Virus record (IMG/VR): IMGVR_UViG_3300047320_000353
Coordinates: 1-45,408 of that record
Reading direction: 5' to 3' (one strand)
Length of the DNA: 45,408 bases
Source: a virus
Shown: piece after piece, positions 7,614 to 15,174 of the stretch
Layout: each line of letters opens with the position of its first letter
How positions within the stretch are numbered: the first letter of the stretch is position 1
Notes under the pieces: generated by a model
The model's input: the letters and a program-made list of their open reading frames with translations, nothing else
The model's database searches: none
Told to the model about the DNA's origin: nothing
Program-made: the position numbers and the translations under genes

Positions 7614-10189
7614 CAGACGGTCACCTCATCGGCAGGGCCATAACTGCGGCGTCGTTTGTCGTGCTGGTAGCGTTCCATCATGCGCATCCATTCGTTGTAA
7701 CAGGCCTGCAGGCCCTGATTGATTGAGTTCACGTTGGCGCCATTGGGGACGTTGATGTGGGGTGAAAAATGGAAATTGACCGACCCCTGTGCACCCGAAG
7801 ATTCAGCGCTGGCGCTGCCCATCAGGCTGGCCCTGGACACGTCCAGCGGGTTTGGCGGGGACATATCGACATGCGATTGGGCCGCCATATCGAGTGCGGC
7901 CTGACGCACTCCTACCGTTTGAGAGCGGATTCCAATGGCGGCACCTTCACTGAGGTTGGCGCCGTAGCCGATGAACACGCGGCTGGGGGACTGGATACCG
8001 AGGGTGTCGGTAAACCAGTCTTTCACCGATGAGCCCAGGCCCACGACACTGTCTTTCAGAGCGCCGGCCATATGGCTGATGCCGTTGACCAAACCGCTAA
8101 CGAGCAAACTGCCGAACTCGGTGAACCTGCCCGGCAACTCGACGCCGAAGTAACCCATCACGCCCGCAAACGCCCGGTAGAAAAAGCCCAATGGAGAGAA
8201 GTTCGCCAACAGCCCTAGGATGCCCGATAGCCCACCACTGAAACCGGCCTGCACCTCTTGCCACAACCCGCTGAAGAACGTTTTGATCGGCGCCCAATGG
8301 CGGTACATCACATAGGCCGCCAGCGCGATACCGGTGATCAGCAGACCGATGGGGTTGAGCATCAAAGCTCTACCGAGCCACAGGATGGCTTGGCCCGCGA
8401 GCTTCAGCCCGAACAGCAATGTGCCGCCAAGGACTTTGCCCAGCAACACGCCAGCGCGGGCGACGACCATCAACGGTGCGCCAAAGGCGACGAACAGGCC
8501 GCGCAAAAACAACCCATCGTATTTGGCCATCGTGCGCAAACCACCACCGACCCGGTTTAAACCCGTGAGCAGTGGCGTGAATTTACCCATCTGCCACAGG
8601 CCACGCAGCAGCGTCCATTTGGCGGACAACGCCGTGAGGGTGGTGGTCATGGCGACAAGGGGCGACAGCACTAGGTTGGCGCCATACGCCACACCAATGA
8701 AGGCCAATTTACCTAGCAACAAACCGCCGACCAGGCCGACCACGCCCCTGATCACCTCCGGATTCTGCTCGGCCCATGCCGAGAAGGAGCGCATGAGCGG
8801 CACCACCGCACGGCTGACCTCGACAATGGCCGGCAACAGCGCGTTGCCGACCGAGATGCCAATGTCGGTGAGATTGTTGCGCAGTTCCTTCAGCTGCTCT
8901 TTGGAACTGCCCATGCGCTTGGCCCAGTCGTCATCGAGTAGACCTTTGTCGGCAGCATTGTGGCTGCCTTGCTCGATGCCGCGCAGGTCGTGCCGGTTGG
9001 CCAATGCGGGGCGTACGAACGACAACACCTGCTGGTCGGCGAACAAAGCGCCGAGCTTGTAGGCTTCATCCAGACGAGCCAACGCGGTTTGTCGCTGTTG
9101 CTGGTCACTGATGTCCAGCGCCTTGCCGTATTCGGCGGCGGCCGTCGGTGCCTGGGTGCCCAAGTGCTGGGTGAGGATTTCCAGCATGGCCTGCGCGGGC
9201 GACAGCCCTTCACCGACCAGGTTTTGCAGGCTGACTTTAAGGTCGATGCCGGTCTTCTCAAAAGCCTTGAGAGTTTCGGGCGCGGTGAGCTTTGACAGGA
9301 AGTTTTTGAAGTTGTTGGCGGCCTCATCGTTGCTACCGGCACCGCGCCGGGCGATTTGCAGCGAGGCGCCGATTTCGGCCACGGCGCGTTCGCCGGTGAT
9401 GCCCAAGGCGGCAAACTGAGGCGTGAGTTGCGGCAACCATTTGGCCATGTCAGCGAGTTCGAATTGGCCGCTTTTACCGGCAAACGCCAGCATGTTCATC
9501 GACCGTTCCAGGCCCGCCGCGCCGATGCCTAAATTGTCGCTGAGGGCGATGGCCACTGCGCCCAGGTCATCCATGCTGGCGCGGGTGGCCGTGGCGGTTT
9601 TGGCCATGACCGGGGCGTAAGCCGACAGCTCTTGCAGGCTGGCGATGCCACCGGCAATCAACACCGCCGTGCCGTTGGCGACTTCGGTGTGGACCTGGTT
9701 CCAGCGCAATGCCGCGCCACGCATGACGTTACTCAAGTGAGCCTCTTGCGCCGGGTCGAAGCCACCGGTGATGGCGATGTCGCGGGTCTGGTCCTGAAAG
9801 TCAATGGCGGTGCGCATCGATTGAACCACCGGTGCGCCCAAAGCCACGGCCGTGCCGCCGACCTCCATGGCCTGGCCACGAAGTTCGCCACGAGTTTTTT
9901 GCAGGTGTTCGCCGCGCACAATGCTGGCCGTGAGGCGCTCTTGCTTGGCCTTGAGCTGATCAAGGGTGCGACCCACCGAGTCGAACTGGCGGCGCAAACG
10001 TTCGACGCCAGCACCGCCACGGGCCAGTGATGCCGACAACTGCTGACCAATGGCCTGCTGCTTGACGGTGAGGCCGTCGGTGGCGCGGCCCAGTTGCTGC
10101 ACGGTGGATTTGGCCGAGCTGAAGGCCGCATTGAAACTTCCCGAAACAACGGCACCGATTTTTAGCCCGACCAGCAGTTCATTCGCCAT
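7613..10189 (-). CDS. T: Tail tape measure protein
   Basis: 858 residues; it sets tail length and is threaded through the tube. The N-terminus is a long coiled-coil region ('AAFSSAKSTVQQLGRATDGLTVKQQAIGQQL', then 'LKAKQERLTASIVRGEHLQKTRGEL'). Next comes the TP901/TIGR01760-type core ('GATLIAGG'-like 'GTAVLIAGGIASLQEL', 'ATRASMDDLGAVAIALSDNLGIG', 'GEGLSPAQAMLEIL'). Hydrophobic segments lie in the middle third (GVVGLVGGLLLGKLAFIGVAYG and the stretch around LLFGLKLAGQAILWLGRALM). The C-terminus contains 'DTLGIQSPSRVFIGYGANLSEGAAIGI', common at the end of tape measures. AAGG lies upstream of the ATG. Confidence 0.93.
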   Translation of the reverse strand: MANELLVGLKIGAVVSGSFNAAFSSAKSTVQQLGRATDGLTVKQQAIGQQLSASLARGGAGVERLRRQFDSVGRTLDQLKAKQERLTASIVRGEHLQKTRGELRGQAMEVGGTAVALGAPVVQSMRTAIDFQDQTRDIAITGGFDPAQEAHLSNVMRGAALRWNQVHTEVANGTAVLIAGGIASLQELSAYAPVMAKTATATRASMDDLGAVAIALSDNLGIGAAGLERSMNMLAFAGKSGQFELADMAKWLPQLTPQFAALGITGERAVAEIGASLQIARRGAGSNDEAANNFKNFLSKLTAPETLKAFEKTGIDLKVSLQNLVGEGLSPAQAMLEILTQHLGTQAPTAAAEYGKALDISDQQQRQTALARLDEAYKLGALFADQQVLSFVRPALANRHDLRGIEQGSHNAADKGLLDDDWAKRMGSSKEQLKELRNNLTDIGISVGNALLPAIVEVSRAVVPLMRSFSAWAEQNPEVIRGVVGLVGGLLLGKLAFIGVAYGANLVLSPLVAMTTTLTALSAKWTLLRGLWQMGKFTPLLTGLNRVGGGLRTMAKYDGLFLRGLFVAFGAPLMVVARAGVLLGKVLGGTLLFGLKLAGQAILWLGRALMLNPIGLLITGIALAAYVMYRHWAPIKTFFSGLWQEVQAGFSGGLSGILGLLANFSPLGFFYRAFAGVMGYFGVELPGRFTEFGSLLVSGLVNGISHMAGALKDSVVGLGSSVKDWFTDTLGIQSPSRVFIGYGANLSEGAAIGIRSQTVGVRQAALDMAAQSHVDMSPPNPLDVSRASLMGSASAESSGAQGSVNFHFSPHINVPNGANVNSINQGLQACYNEWMRMMERYQHDKRRRSYGPADEVTV

Positions 10190-10211
10190 GGGACCTTGCT
10201 ACGCTTTGAAC

Positions 10212-10472
10212 ATGATTGAAAAAACCGCAAGGCGCACCGCTAACACCGTCTACGCACTGGCCATTGGCGCCGGTGTGGTATGGCTTGCCTGGCTGTGCCT
10301 GACCCACCTGCCGCTGTGGGCGGCGATGTTGATGTTTTGCTTGGGCTTGCCGTTGCTGGCGCTGGTGGCCACCCCCGTTGCCGCGGGCGGCGCGCTACTG
10401 GTTGGTGTGGTGGTCGGGCTGATTGCATTGATCAGTCGTACGCTTGCGCGGCGAGTGCGTTGCGACGATTGA
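10212..10472 (+). CDS. Small two-helix membrane protein, antisense in the E'-T gap
   Basis: 86 residues, basic at the N-terminus (MIEKTARRTANTVY), then two hydrophobic spans (about 14-35 and 40-75) and an arginine-rich end. It lies on the strand opposite to the tail genes in the roughly 240-base gap between E' and the tape measure. Its 3' end overlaps E'. No clear ribosome binding site is visible. It could be a small exclusion protein, or an open frame created by GC-rich sequence. Not assigned to a family. Confidence 0.4.
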   Translation: MIEKTARRTANTVYALAIGAGVVWLAWLCLTHLPLWAAMLMFCLGLPLLALVATPVAAGGALLVGVVVGLIALISRTLARRVRCDD

Positions 10473-10599
10473 TCTCGCGCTCGCACACTTCGACCCAACG
10501 CCAGTAGTCGTCCAGGGTCAGCCGAGCGATCTCAGACGGTTGCAGCCGCAGCACCAGCAACAGCGCTTCGTCCCAGGATTGCAACAAGGTCGGCGCCAT
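10432..10599 (-). CDS. Tail assembly chaperone E' (second frame)
   Basis: A 55-residue frame overlapping the end of E: MAPTLLQSWDEALLLVLRL..., then PSEIARLTLDDYWRWVEVCE and a basic end. Its 'PSEIxxLTLDDYWRW' pattern and position match the E' partner of P2/Mu-like tail assembly chaperones, normally made as an E-E' fusion by ribosomal frameshifting. Relative to E it is in the +1 (equivalently -2) frame. It is open well upstream of the ATG at 10599, so either a frameshift or independent initiation (GGGAA upstream) is possible. I find only a five-G run (CTG GGG GAT) as a potential slip site. Confidence 0.7.
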   Translation of the reverse strand: MAPTLLQSWDEALLLVLRLQPSEIARLTLDDYWRWVEVCEREINRRNALAAQAYD

Positions 10600-10846
10600 T
10601 GGCCATTTCCCGCAACACCTCGGTGGCTGACCGGGAATCAGCGATGTCGAAATCCCCCAGGTCTTCCAGCGTGATGCCCAGCATCTTGGCCACCAACAGG
10701 TCTTCCATGGCGCCTTCGTCTTTGGTCAGCGCTTGGACGTTGCTGATGTCTTTGCGCTTGAGACGCTTGATGGGCAACACCGAGACCTGCGATCCGGTGG
10801 CGCTGGTGAAGGGGAATTTGAGGGTGAAGCTGAGTGTGTCAGCCAT
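10532..10846 (-). CDS. E: Tail assembly chaperone E
   Basis: 104 residues: 'LKFPFTSATGSQVSVLPIKRLKRKDISNVQALTKDEGAMEDLLVAKMLGITLEDLGDFDIADSRSATEVLREM' is the P2 gpE/phage tail assembly chaperone pattern. It coats the tape measure during tube assembly. First gene of the third late block; the dyad site at 10908-10928 lies 61 bases upstream. Confidence 0.9.
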   Translation of the reverse strand: MADTLSFTLKFPFTSATGSQVSVLPIKRLKRKDISNVQALTKDEGAMEDLLVAKMLGITLEDLGDFDIADSRSATEVLREMANGADLVAILGRSAVAGAAAATV

Positions 10847-10907
10847 CGTTTTGCTCCAGGTTGCTCAGTGGGTGAGACCTGATGATGACGGTGTGAGCGG
10901 AGACTGG

Positions 10908-10928
10908 CTTTTAATCGGATTTAAAGAG
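10908..10928 (-). promoter_or_regulatory. Candidate late promoter site, copy 2 (upstream of E)
   Basis: Plus-strand CTTTTAATCGGATTTAAAG, the second copy of the repeated dyad. It lies between the tail block and cargo region 2. Without it the E-to-V block would be separated from the previous late promoter by about 9 kb of mixed-orientation cargo. Confidence 0.6.
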
Positions 10929-10986
10929 ACGATCCGTGTGCGTTTGAAGGTCAACCAGCACTGAAATCACAAGGAGGAATGGACGT

Positions 10987-11277
10987 ATGAGTGAATCAAA
11001 CAGAGAGAAATTCAACGACCTGATCAGTCAGATCATGGATGTATTGATCGATTCATGTCCCGTTTACAACAGCCTCGATCCGGCGGAATTTGGTATTCAA
11101 GCTGGGGAAATGGCTAACAATGGCATGTACAACCCCACTGATGAAGAAGCGTTTTTTAACGACTGCATCCGGTGGCTCAAAGATGAAGAATTCATCCGAG
11201 GGGACACCAGATTCGTGGTCACCAGCTATGGCTTGGAAACGTTCAACAGCCTGCCTGAGTGCCTGGTAGCCAACTGA
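10987..11277 (+). CDS. Hypothetical protein, winged-helix-like, paralogue of 11558-12010
   Basis: 96 residues. No family recognised with confidence. The pattern 'REKFNDLISQIMDVLIDSCP...FFNDCIRWLKDEEFIRGDTRFVVTSYGLETFNSLPECL' aligns along its length with the gene at 11558 ('IERFNILVGAIFARLYETFP...FFTSTVDWLGEHGYLI...CVLTARTLELLNAMPSNL'). The helix-helix-'W L...GYI'-strand arrangement suggests a winged-helix fold. A strong AAGGAGG is eight bases before the ATG. First gene of cargo region 2, reading away from the late promoter. Confidence 0.75.
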   Translation: MSESNREKFNDLISQIMDVLIDSCPVYNSLDPAEFGIQAGEMANNGMYNPTDEEAFFNDCIRWLKDEEFIRGDTRFVVTSYGLETFNSLPECLVAN

Positions 11278-11284
11278 ACATATG

Positions 11285-11316
11285 GTGGTCGCTCCCGCCG
11301 GTGTGGGAGTGATCAC
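11285..11316 (+). terminator. Strong hairpin between two cargo genes
   Basis: GTGGTCGCTCCC (11285-11296) pairs with GGGAGTGATCAC (11305-11316), with two G-U pairs in the RNA. It lies just after the stop codon at 11277. No U-run follows, so it may attenuate transcription or stabilise the 3' end rather than terminate on its own. Confidence 0.4.
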
Positions 11317-11352
11317 CCGACCCGGTGCTGACGCGCAAAAAGGAGATGTGCA

Positions 11353-11556
11353 ATGGAAGACGAACTGACCATCGACATTGACGGTGAGCAATACACTGCG
11401 ACCTACTCAGTGTTCAACGACACCTTGACGGCGACACTGCCTGACGGAAGCCAGCGTTCTACCGAACTTCGTGGGCTGAACCCCATCAGTGCGACGCGAA
11501 CTCACCTACGGGCTTATGCCCTCAGCGCCTCCCGTCAATCTGAACTGAAGGACTAG
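11353..11556 (+). CDS. Small hypothetical protein
   Basis: 67 residues, acidic N-terminus (MEDELTIDIDGEQYTATYSV) with a predicted beta-sheet layout followed by a helix. A good GGAGATGTGCA ribosome binding site precedes the ATG. Its stop is one base before the ATG of the next gene, so the two are probably translated together. Family not recognised. Confidence 0.65.
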   Translation: MEDELTIDIDGEQYTATYSVFNDTLTATLPDGSQRSTELRGLNPISATRTHLRAYALSASRQSELKD

Positions 11557-11557
11557 C

Positions 11558-12010
11558 ATGTCGGCACCGAACATTGAGCGCTTCAATATTTTAGTCGGCG
11601 CTATTTTCGCCAGGCTATATGAAACGTTTCCCGTCCCCATTGAACTGATAGCGACAAATTTCGCTGACCTTCTGGTGGACGATGAACCGACAGAGAACGG
11701 ATACCATAAGGGCGGGTACGTACGTTTTTTCACCTCAACGGTGGACTGGTTGGGCGAGCATGGATACCTCATCAGAAAGGAACTGGTGACTACCCACATA
11801 ATTCGAGGTTGTGTATTGACTGCGCGGACCTTGGAGCTGCTAAACGCAATGCCTTCAAATCTCGAAAGCAAAGATCCCTCTTTGGGTGAGCAGTTGGTCA
11901 GTGCAACGAAAGAAGGCATGACAGGTAAGGTGAAAGAGCTGGCTTCTGACTTCTTGAGTAAGGCCGTTGTGTTTGGCACCAAAGCGGCGACCGATTGGGT
12001 GAACTCTTGA
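11558..12010 (+). CDS. Hypothetical protein, winged-helix-like with C-terminal helical extension
   Basis: 150 residues. The first 100 align with the 96-residue protein at 10987. The extra C-terminal part (EQLVSATKEGMTGKVKELASDFLSKAVVFGTKAATDW) is an amphipathic helix that could lie on a membrane or mediate oligomerisation. It follows the 67-residue gene with a one-base gap. The trio 10987-12010 looks like one small operon. Function unknown. Confidence 0.75.
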   Translation: MSAPNIERFNILVGAIFARLYETFPVPIELIATNFADLLVDDEPTENGYHKGGYVRFFTSTVDWLGEHGYLIRKELVTTHIIRGCVLTARTLELLNAMPSNLESKDPSLGEQLVSATKEGMTGKVKELASDFLSKAVVFGTKAATDWVNS

Positions 12011-12067
12011 TAGTCGATTTTTTCATCACCTGACTTTCATCCTTCACACATCAATGCCAAAACACCA

Positions 12068-12150
12068 TTGGCGAAAGAACGCGTTCCTTCGTCAATGATG
12101 TTTTACGACTGCTGCGCAGCCGAACGGGGGCAAGCCCCCTCGCCACAGGG
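12068..12150. repeat. 28-bp palindrome plus REP-like hairpins between convergent genes
   Basis: 12068-12095 is an imperfect palindrome centred on GAACGCGTTC. 12111-12150 holds GCTGCGCAGC and GGGGGCAAGCCCCC, matching Pseudomonas REP-type sequence. It lies between the convergent ends of 11558-12010 and 12158-12520, so it may stop transcription from both sides. Chromosomal-type REPs inside a phage suggest this cargo came from host DNA. Confidence 0.6.
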
Positions 12151-12157
12151 GGCGTGA

Positions 12158-12520
12158 CTATTCAGGTGGATCGAGTTGGTCCAGCGCCCGGTTCACTGCC
12201 AGTTCCCCCAGCATGATGACTTGCGCAATGCCCAGCAGCGCGTTGCGACTCGTCCCCTCCAGTTGATCCACCAGATCGGTGGCCATGACATTGGCCGATG
12301 CCAGAGACTCGCACGCGTGCACCAGTAGGGTCTCGGTATTGAGCTCTGGATTGACGATAAACATGGAGCTGGGTTTTCGCGGGGTGGCCATGATGTTGGC
12401 GGCCGAGTTGAAGTAGTGGTCGAGCTCGCACTCGACGGCTTCGTGAAGTTTGTTTGAGTCGAGGCTTTCGTCCGGGGATGCTGAATCAGTGTCCGGCGGA
12501 TTGGGTGTGACCTTGAACAT
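12158..12520 (-). CDS. DUF6124 family protein, copy 1
   Basis: 120 residues from the ATG at 12520 (MFKVTPNPPDTDSASP), with AAAGGA upstream. DUF6124 proteins are small, helical and common in Pseudomonas; their function is unknown. Conserved blocks are 'KLHEAVECELDHYF', 'NTETLLVHACESLASANVMATDLVDQLEG' and 'ALLGIAQVIMLGELAVNRALDQLDP'. The gene is divergent from the structured repeat element at 12556-12835, the same arrangement as at 29620-30295. Confidence 0.85.
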   Translation of the reverse strand: MFKVTPNPPDTDSASPDESLDSNKLHEAVECELDHYFNSAANIMATPRKPSSMFIVNPELNTETLLVHACESLASANVMATDLVDQLEGTSRNALLGIAQVIMLGELAVNRALDQLDPPE

Positions 12521-12555
12521 AATCTTCAATTCCTTTGGTGATGCTGACACCACTT

Positions 12556-12835
12556 CGCGACTAAACGAAGGGGTGGCAGCTGTACGCAGGTTAGTCGACC
12601 GGGGAATTGAAGAAACCGGCGCACCCGAAGGTGCCCTGCGCACAGCCACCATCAAATACAGGTAGGAAACACCTGTCTGACGGCACTTGTGCAACTTCAA
12701 TTACCTCTGGGCGACTAAACCCGACCACAGATGGGCTGTGGTTGGGAAACGATAGAGGCTGGGGGGCAAAGCGCACAAGCCGGCGGATTCTTACGCACCT
12801 GTAGGCAACGACGCAAGGTGTTGTAGCTTTCACGA
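12556..12835 (+). ncRNA. Candidate structured RNA element, copy A (beside DUF6124)
   Basis: About 280 nt, related along its length to 13441-13705 (plus strand) and 29620-29895 (minus strand). It carries the sites CGCGACTAAACG, GGTTAGTCGACC and GGGCGACTAAACCC, the middle one complementary to the others, so long-range pairing is possible. The most telling hairpin is CCACAG-ATGGG-CTGTGG; the other two copies have TCACTG...CAGTGA with the same loop, so both sides of the stem changed together. It ends with a conserved AAGCCGGCGGATTCT...TAGCTTT block and is followed by a strong terminator at 12849-12880. That fits a transcript on the plus strand. A short peptide (KPADS...) in one frame is an alternative. 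Confidence 0.55.
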
Positions 12836-12848
12836 CGTTACTTGGGGA

Positions 12849-12882
12849 CCGCTTAAACATGCGTGTTTAAGCGGTGTTGTCT
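12849..12882 (+). terminator. Intrinsic terminator after RNA element A
   Basis: CCGCTTAAACA (12849-12859) pairs perfectly with TGTTTAAGCGG (12864-12874) around a four-base loop, followed by TGTTGTCTTTT. This is a textbook rho-independent terminator on the plus strand. Confidence 0.75.
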
Positions 12883-13013
12883 TTTCGAGTAAATGAGGCT
12901 CGTGGACGATGAAAGCGTTGAGGAAAACCGAGAAACATCCGACGTATTTTTAGGCTTGGCGGTCAGAAACGAGACCGTTAGCGTAGTGACTCCCAACATC
13001 AAGGAGCTTCATC

Positions 13014-13388
13014 ATGCAAGGGACCACGGACACGCCTGACGACTACACCCCCGAAAGTACCAGCCCGTACATCTCCGCTGACAACAAGACACTTCACCAA
13101 GCTGCCCACCGAGCACTGAACCACTACCTGAAGCCATCGGGCCTGACGACAGCAAAGGGGCGAACACCCATCACCATCTTTGTGGTGGCTCCCGAAGTCG
13201 ATAACGAAACGCTGTTGGCCCACGCCTGTGAGTCGTTGGCGTCAGCGAATTTGATGGCCAGTGATTTTGCCGGGACGCTAGAGGGGGGGCACCGCAACAT
13301 GATGTTGGCGTTGCAGCAGGTGATCATGTTGAGCGAGTTGGCGGTGAACCGTGTGCTGGATAACGTCGGGGCGCAGCAACAGGCGTAG
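13014..13388 (+). CDS. DUF6124 family protein, copy 2 (diverged)
   Basis: 124 residues. The N-terminus differs from the other copies (MQGTTDTPDDYTPEST), but 'KTLHQAAHRALNHYLKP', 'DNETLLAHACESLASANLMASDFAGTLEG' and 'VIMLSELAVNRVLDNVG' are conserved. AAGGAG lies eight bases before the ATG. RNA element B begins about 50 bases downstream on the same strand, unlike copies 1 and 3 where gene and element are divergent. Confidence 0.82.
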   Translation: MQGTTDTPDDYTPESTSPYISADNKTLHQAAHRALNHYLKPSGLTTAKGRTPITIFVVAPEVDNETLLAHACESLASANLMASDFAGTLEGGHRNMMLALQQVIMLSELAVNRVLDNVGAQQQA

Positions 13389-13440
13389 GCCTACAGAAGT
13401 GCCCCGCGCCCAACCATGATGGCATGCTGGCTGACAAAAG

Positions 13441-13705
13441 ATGGTGACGGTACGCCAGTGAACATACCGGCGAGCTGAAACGCCGGCGGCCCAAGGGAGT
13501 CCGCGTACAGCCACCATCTATCCAGGCATGTAATGCCTGTCCCTTCAAAAGAGGACACGTACAGCTCATTGTGCCCCGGGCGGTCAAGCCCGATCACTGC
13601 TGGGCAGTGACGGGGTACAAGTTACCGGTTGGGGGCCAAGAGGAAAAGCCGGCGGATTCTGTGTTGGTTGTAGGTAAAGGCGTTGTGCTGCGTAGCTTTG
13701 CAACA
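13441..13705 (+). ncRNA. Candidate structured RNA element, copy B
   Basis: The most diverged of the three related elements. It keeps CAGCCACCATC, GGGCGGTCAAGCCCG, the hairpin TCACTG-CTGGG-CAGTGA, GTTACCGG and AAGCCGGCGGATTCTG...TAGCTTTG. It fills most of the 498-base gap between DUF6124 copy 2 and the next gene. An open frame of 93 codons from 13571 crosses it but shows no family and only short similarity with the frames in the other copies. Confidence 0.5.
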
Positions 13706-13887
13706 TCACGGACGTCTATCCCTGACTACGGCTTACCAAAATTGGAAGAAAGCGTCACGGAATCAGCTCCCCTAAGCTGGAAAATATGTGCAATATGCCA
13801 CTTCTTGGCTATGCTTCAGGGCTTGTGTGGTGACTCTAAAAAATCTGCGTGAGGTTACATCCTCACACCTGCAGCGGAGATTGCGTC

Positions 13888-14163
13888 GTGGACACTGAAA
13901 AGTACAACCGAACTGTTTCGTTGCTCTGCCCCACCTGTGGAGGTAGTTTGTTTGAGGGGGCGGATGACCCATCAGCCGAGATGGTGACCTGCGCTACATG
14001 TGATAGGTCGCTCACTCGCGACGAGCTTCTACAAGAGAACAGCGAGAACATTGGAGAGCATTTGGAAGAGATTAAAAAGTCGGTAAAAAAGGATCTAACC
14101 AAGCAGTTGCAGGACACTTTGAAGAGCGCCTTTAAGGGCAGCAAGAATATTAAGTTCAAATGA
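13888..14163 (+). CDS. Small zinc-ribbon protein with helical tail
   Basis: 91 residues from GTG at 13888, preceded by GCGGAGA. One zinc ribbon is visible (LLCPTCGGSLF...VTCATCDRSL), then a charged helix (ENIGEHLEEIKKSVKKDLTKQLQD) and a lysine-rich end. An upstream GTG at 13849 would add 13 residues. Its last bases overlap the ATG of the next gene (ATGA), so the two form a coupled pair. The base composition is more AT-rich than the phage structural genes, a sign of transfer. Confidence 0.75.
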   Translation: MDTEKYNRTVSLLCPTCGGSLFEGADDPSAEMVTCATCDRSLTRDELLQENSENIGEHLEEIKKSVKKDLTKQLQDTLKSAFKGSKNIKFK

Positions 14164-14636
14164 TAGCTATTACAGTCGACTCGGGTGATGTTATTGCTGG
14201 TTTTGCGCTGGTTTTTTCCGTGTACGCCACAGTGAAAACGATTCAGTTTAATAATCGTCAAAAAAAGCTTATTGAAGTACAAGAAAAACTAAATAATCTT
14301 TTGCTTGAAAAGGAAACAGCTGACGCAACGGACGAAAAAAAGGCCAACCTTGGTGCATCCTTCATAAAGTTAGGTAGTAACAAATATCGCTTAAAAATTT
14401 GGAATAAAGGTAAGGCTGTAGCGCGTGACGTAAATATCGACTTTCCAGAAGGGAACGATGTGCTTTTGGAGAGCGAGATTAGCGCTAAATTTCCACTGCA
14501 ATCGCTGGACACGCATCAGTCTGTCGAGCTAATTGCAGCGGTACATATGGGCACCAAACCTAAGCATCTTATCAGATTGGTATGGTCGGACGATCACTGC
14601 GAGAGAAATGAAAAACTTATATATGCCGTTCTGTAA
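14160..14636 (+). CDS. Membrane-anchored hypothetical protein
   Basis: 158 residues. The N-terminus is one hydrophobic span (about residues 8-27, VIAGFALVFSVYATVKTIQF). A coiled coil follows (NNRQKKLIEVQEKLNNLLLEKE), then a beta-rich domain with 'KYRLKIWNKGKAVARDVNIDFPEG', which looks like an immunoglobulin-like fold. AT-rich. Coupled to the zinc-ribbon gene before it by a four-base overlap, and followed by a terminator. Function unknown; the layout suggests a membrane sensor paired with a cytosolic zinc protein. Confidence 0.75.
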   Translation: MIAITVDSGDVIAGFALVFSVYATVKTIQFNNRQKKLIEVQEKLNNLLLEKETADATDEKKANLGASFIKLGSNKYRLKIWNKGKAVARDVNIDFPEGNDVLLESEISAKFPLQSLDTHQSVELIAAVHMGTKPKHLIRLVWSDDHCERNEKLIYAVL

Positions 14637-14693
14637 ACCTATTGAGTGAGCTTCGACTACTTCAAGGGTGGACAATGGGAAGTATTAGCATAA

Positions 14694-14724
14694 ACAAAAA
14701 AGCACCCTGATTAGGGTGCTTTCT
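14694..14724 (+). terminator. Intrinsic terminator after the zinc-ribbon/membrane pair
   Basis: A-rich tract, then AGCACCCTGATTAGGGTGCT (14701-14720) and TTCTC. The stem AGCACCC/GGGTGCT is flanked by A's on the left and T's on the right, so it may work in both directions. The 450 bases that follow, up to 15174, contain no gene I can support. Confidence 0.75.
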
Positions 14725-15174
14725 CATAATTGGCGGGGGAGTCTGCTCTTACCCATCTAAATAGCAGCGAACTTTCTAGCCTCTCTCAGTGATCTGCCGT
14801 CTTAACCCCCAGAGACTTGACGCCATTGCACTTGCATTTCAGGCTTACTTTAATTTTCATTTTTTACCCCTTTTATGGAAGGATCCATGGGTTGAGAACT
14901 CGATCTTCAAAACGGAGAAGATGAGGATGAAAACTTGCAGACCACCTGAGAGGTCTCCGAACGTCCCACCTGCAAGTAACAGAGTTGGTAAACCGTCGAA
15001 TGGGCCTATGATACCAAAGAACGAAAAAAAACTTCAACGAGACCGTTCTATCGCCGCTGACCAAGCTGGACTCGAAATCCTATATTGAACGCGAAGGTTA
15101 GCGATCAACAAGTTCACCGCGTTGGCTACGTAGAAGTTTTTCTGGCCACCCCAAGAATGGCCAGCCGACACCGC

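Noticed and set aside
13571-13852. 93-residue frame across RNA element B
   Set aside because: The reading frame is not kept open in element A over the same region, and conservation follows stems rather than codons.
14789-15088. 99-residue frame after the 14.7 kb terminator
   Set aside because: No ribosome binding site, no family and unnatural composition (clusters of P, R and K). The 14725-15174 region is better called non-coding or remnant DNA.
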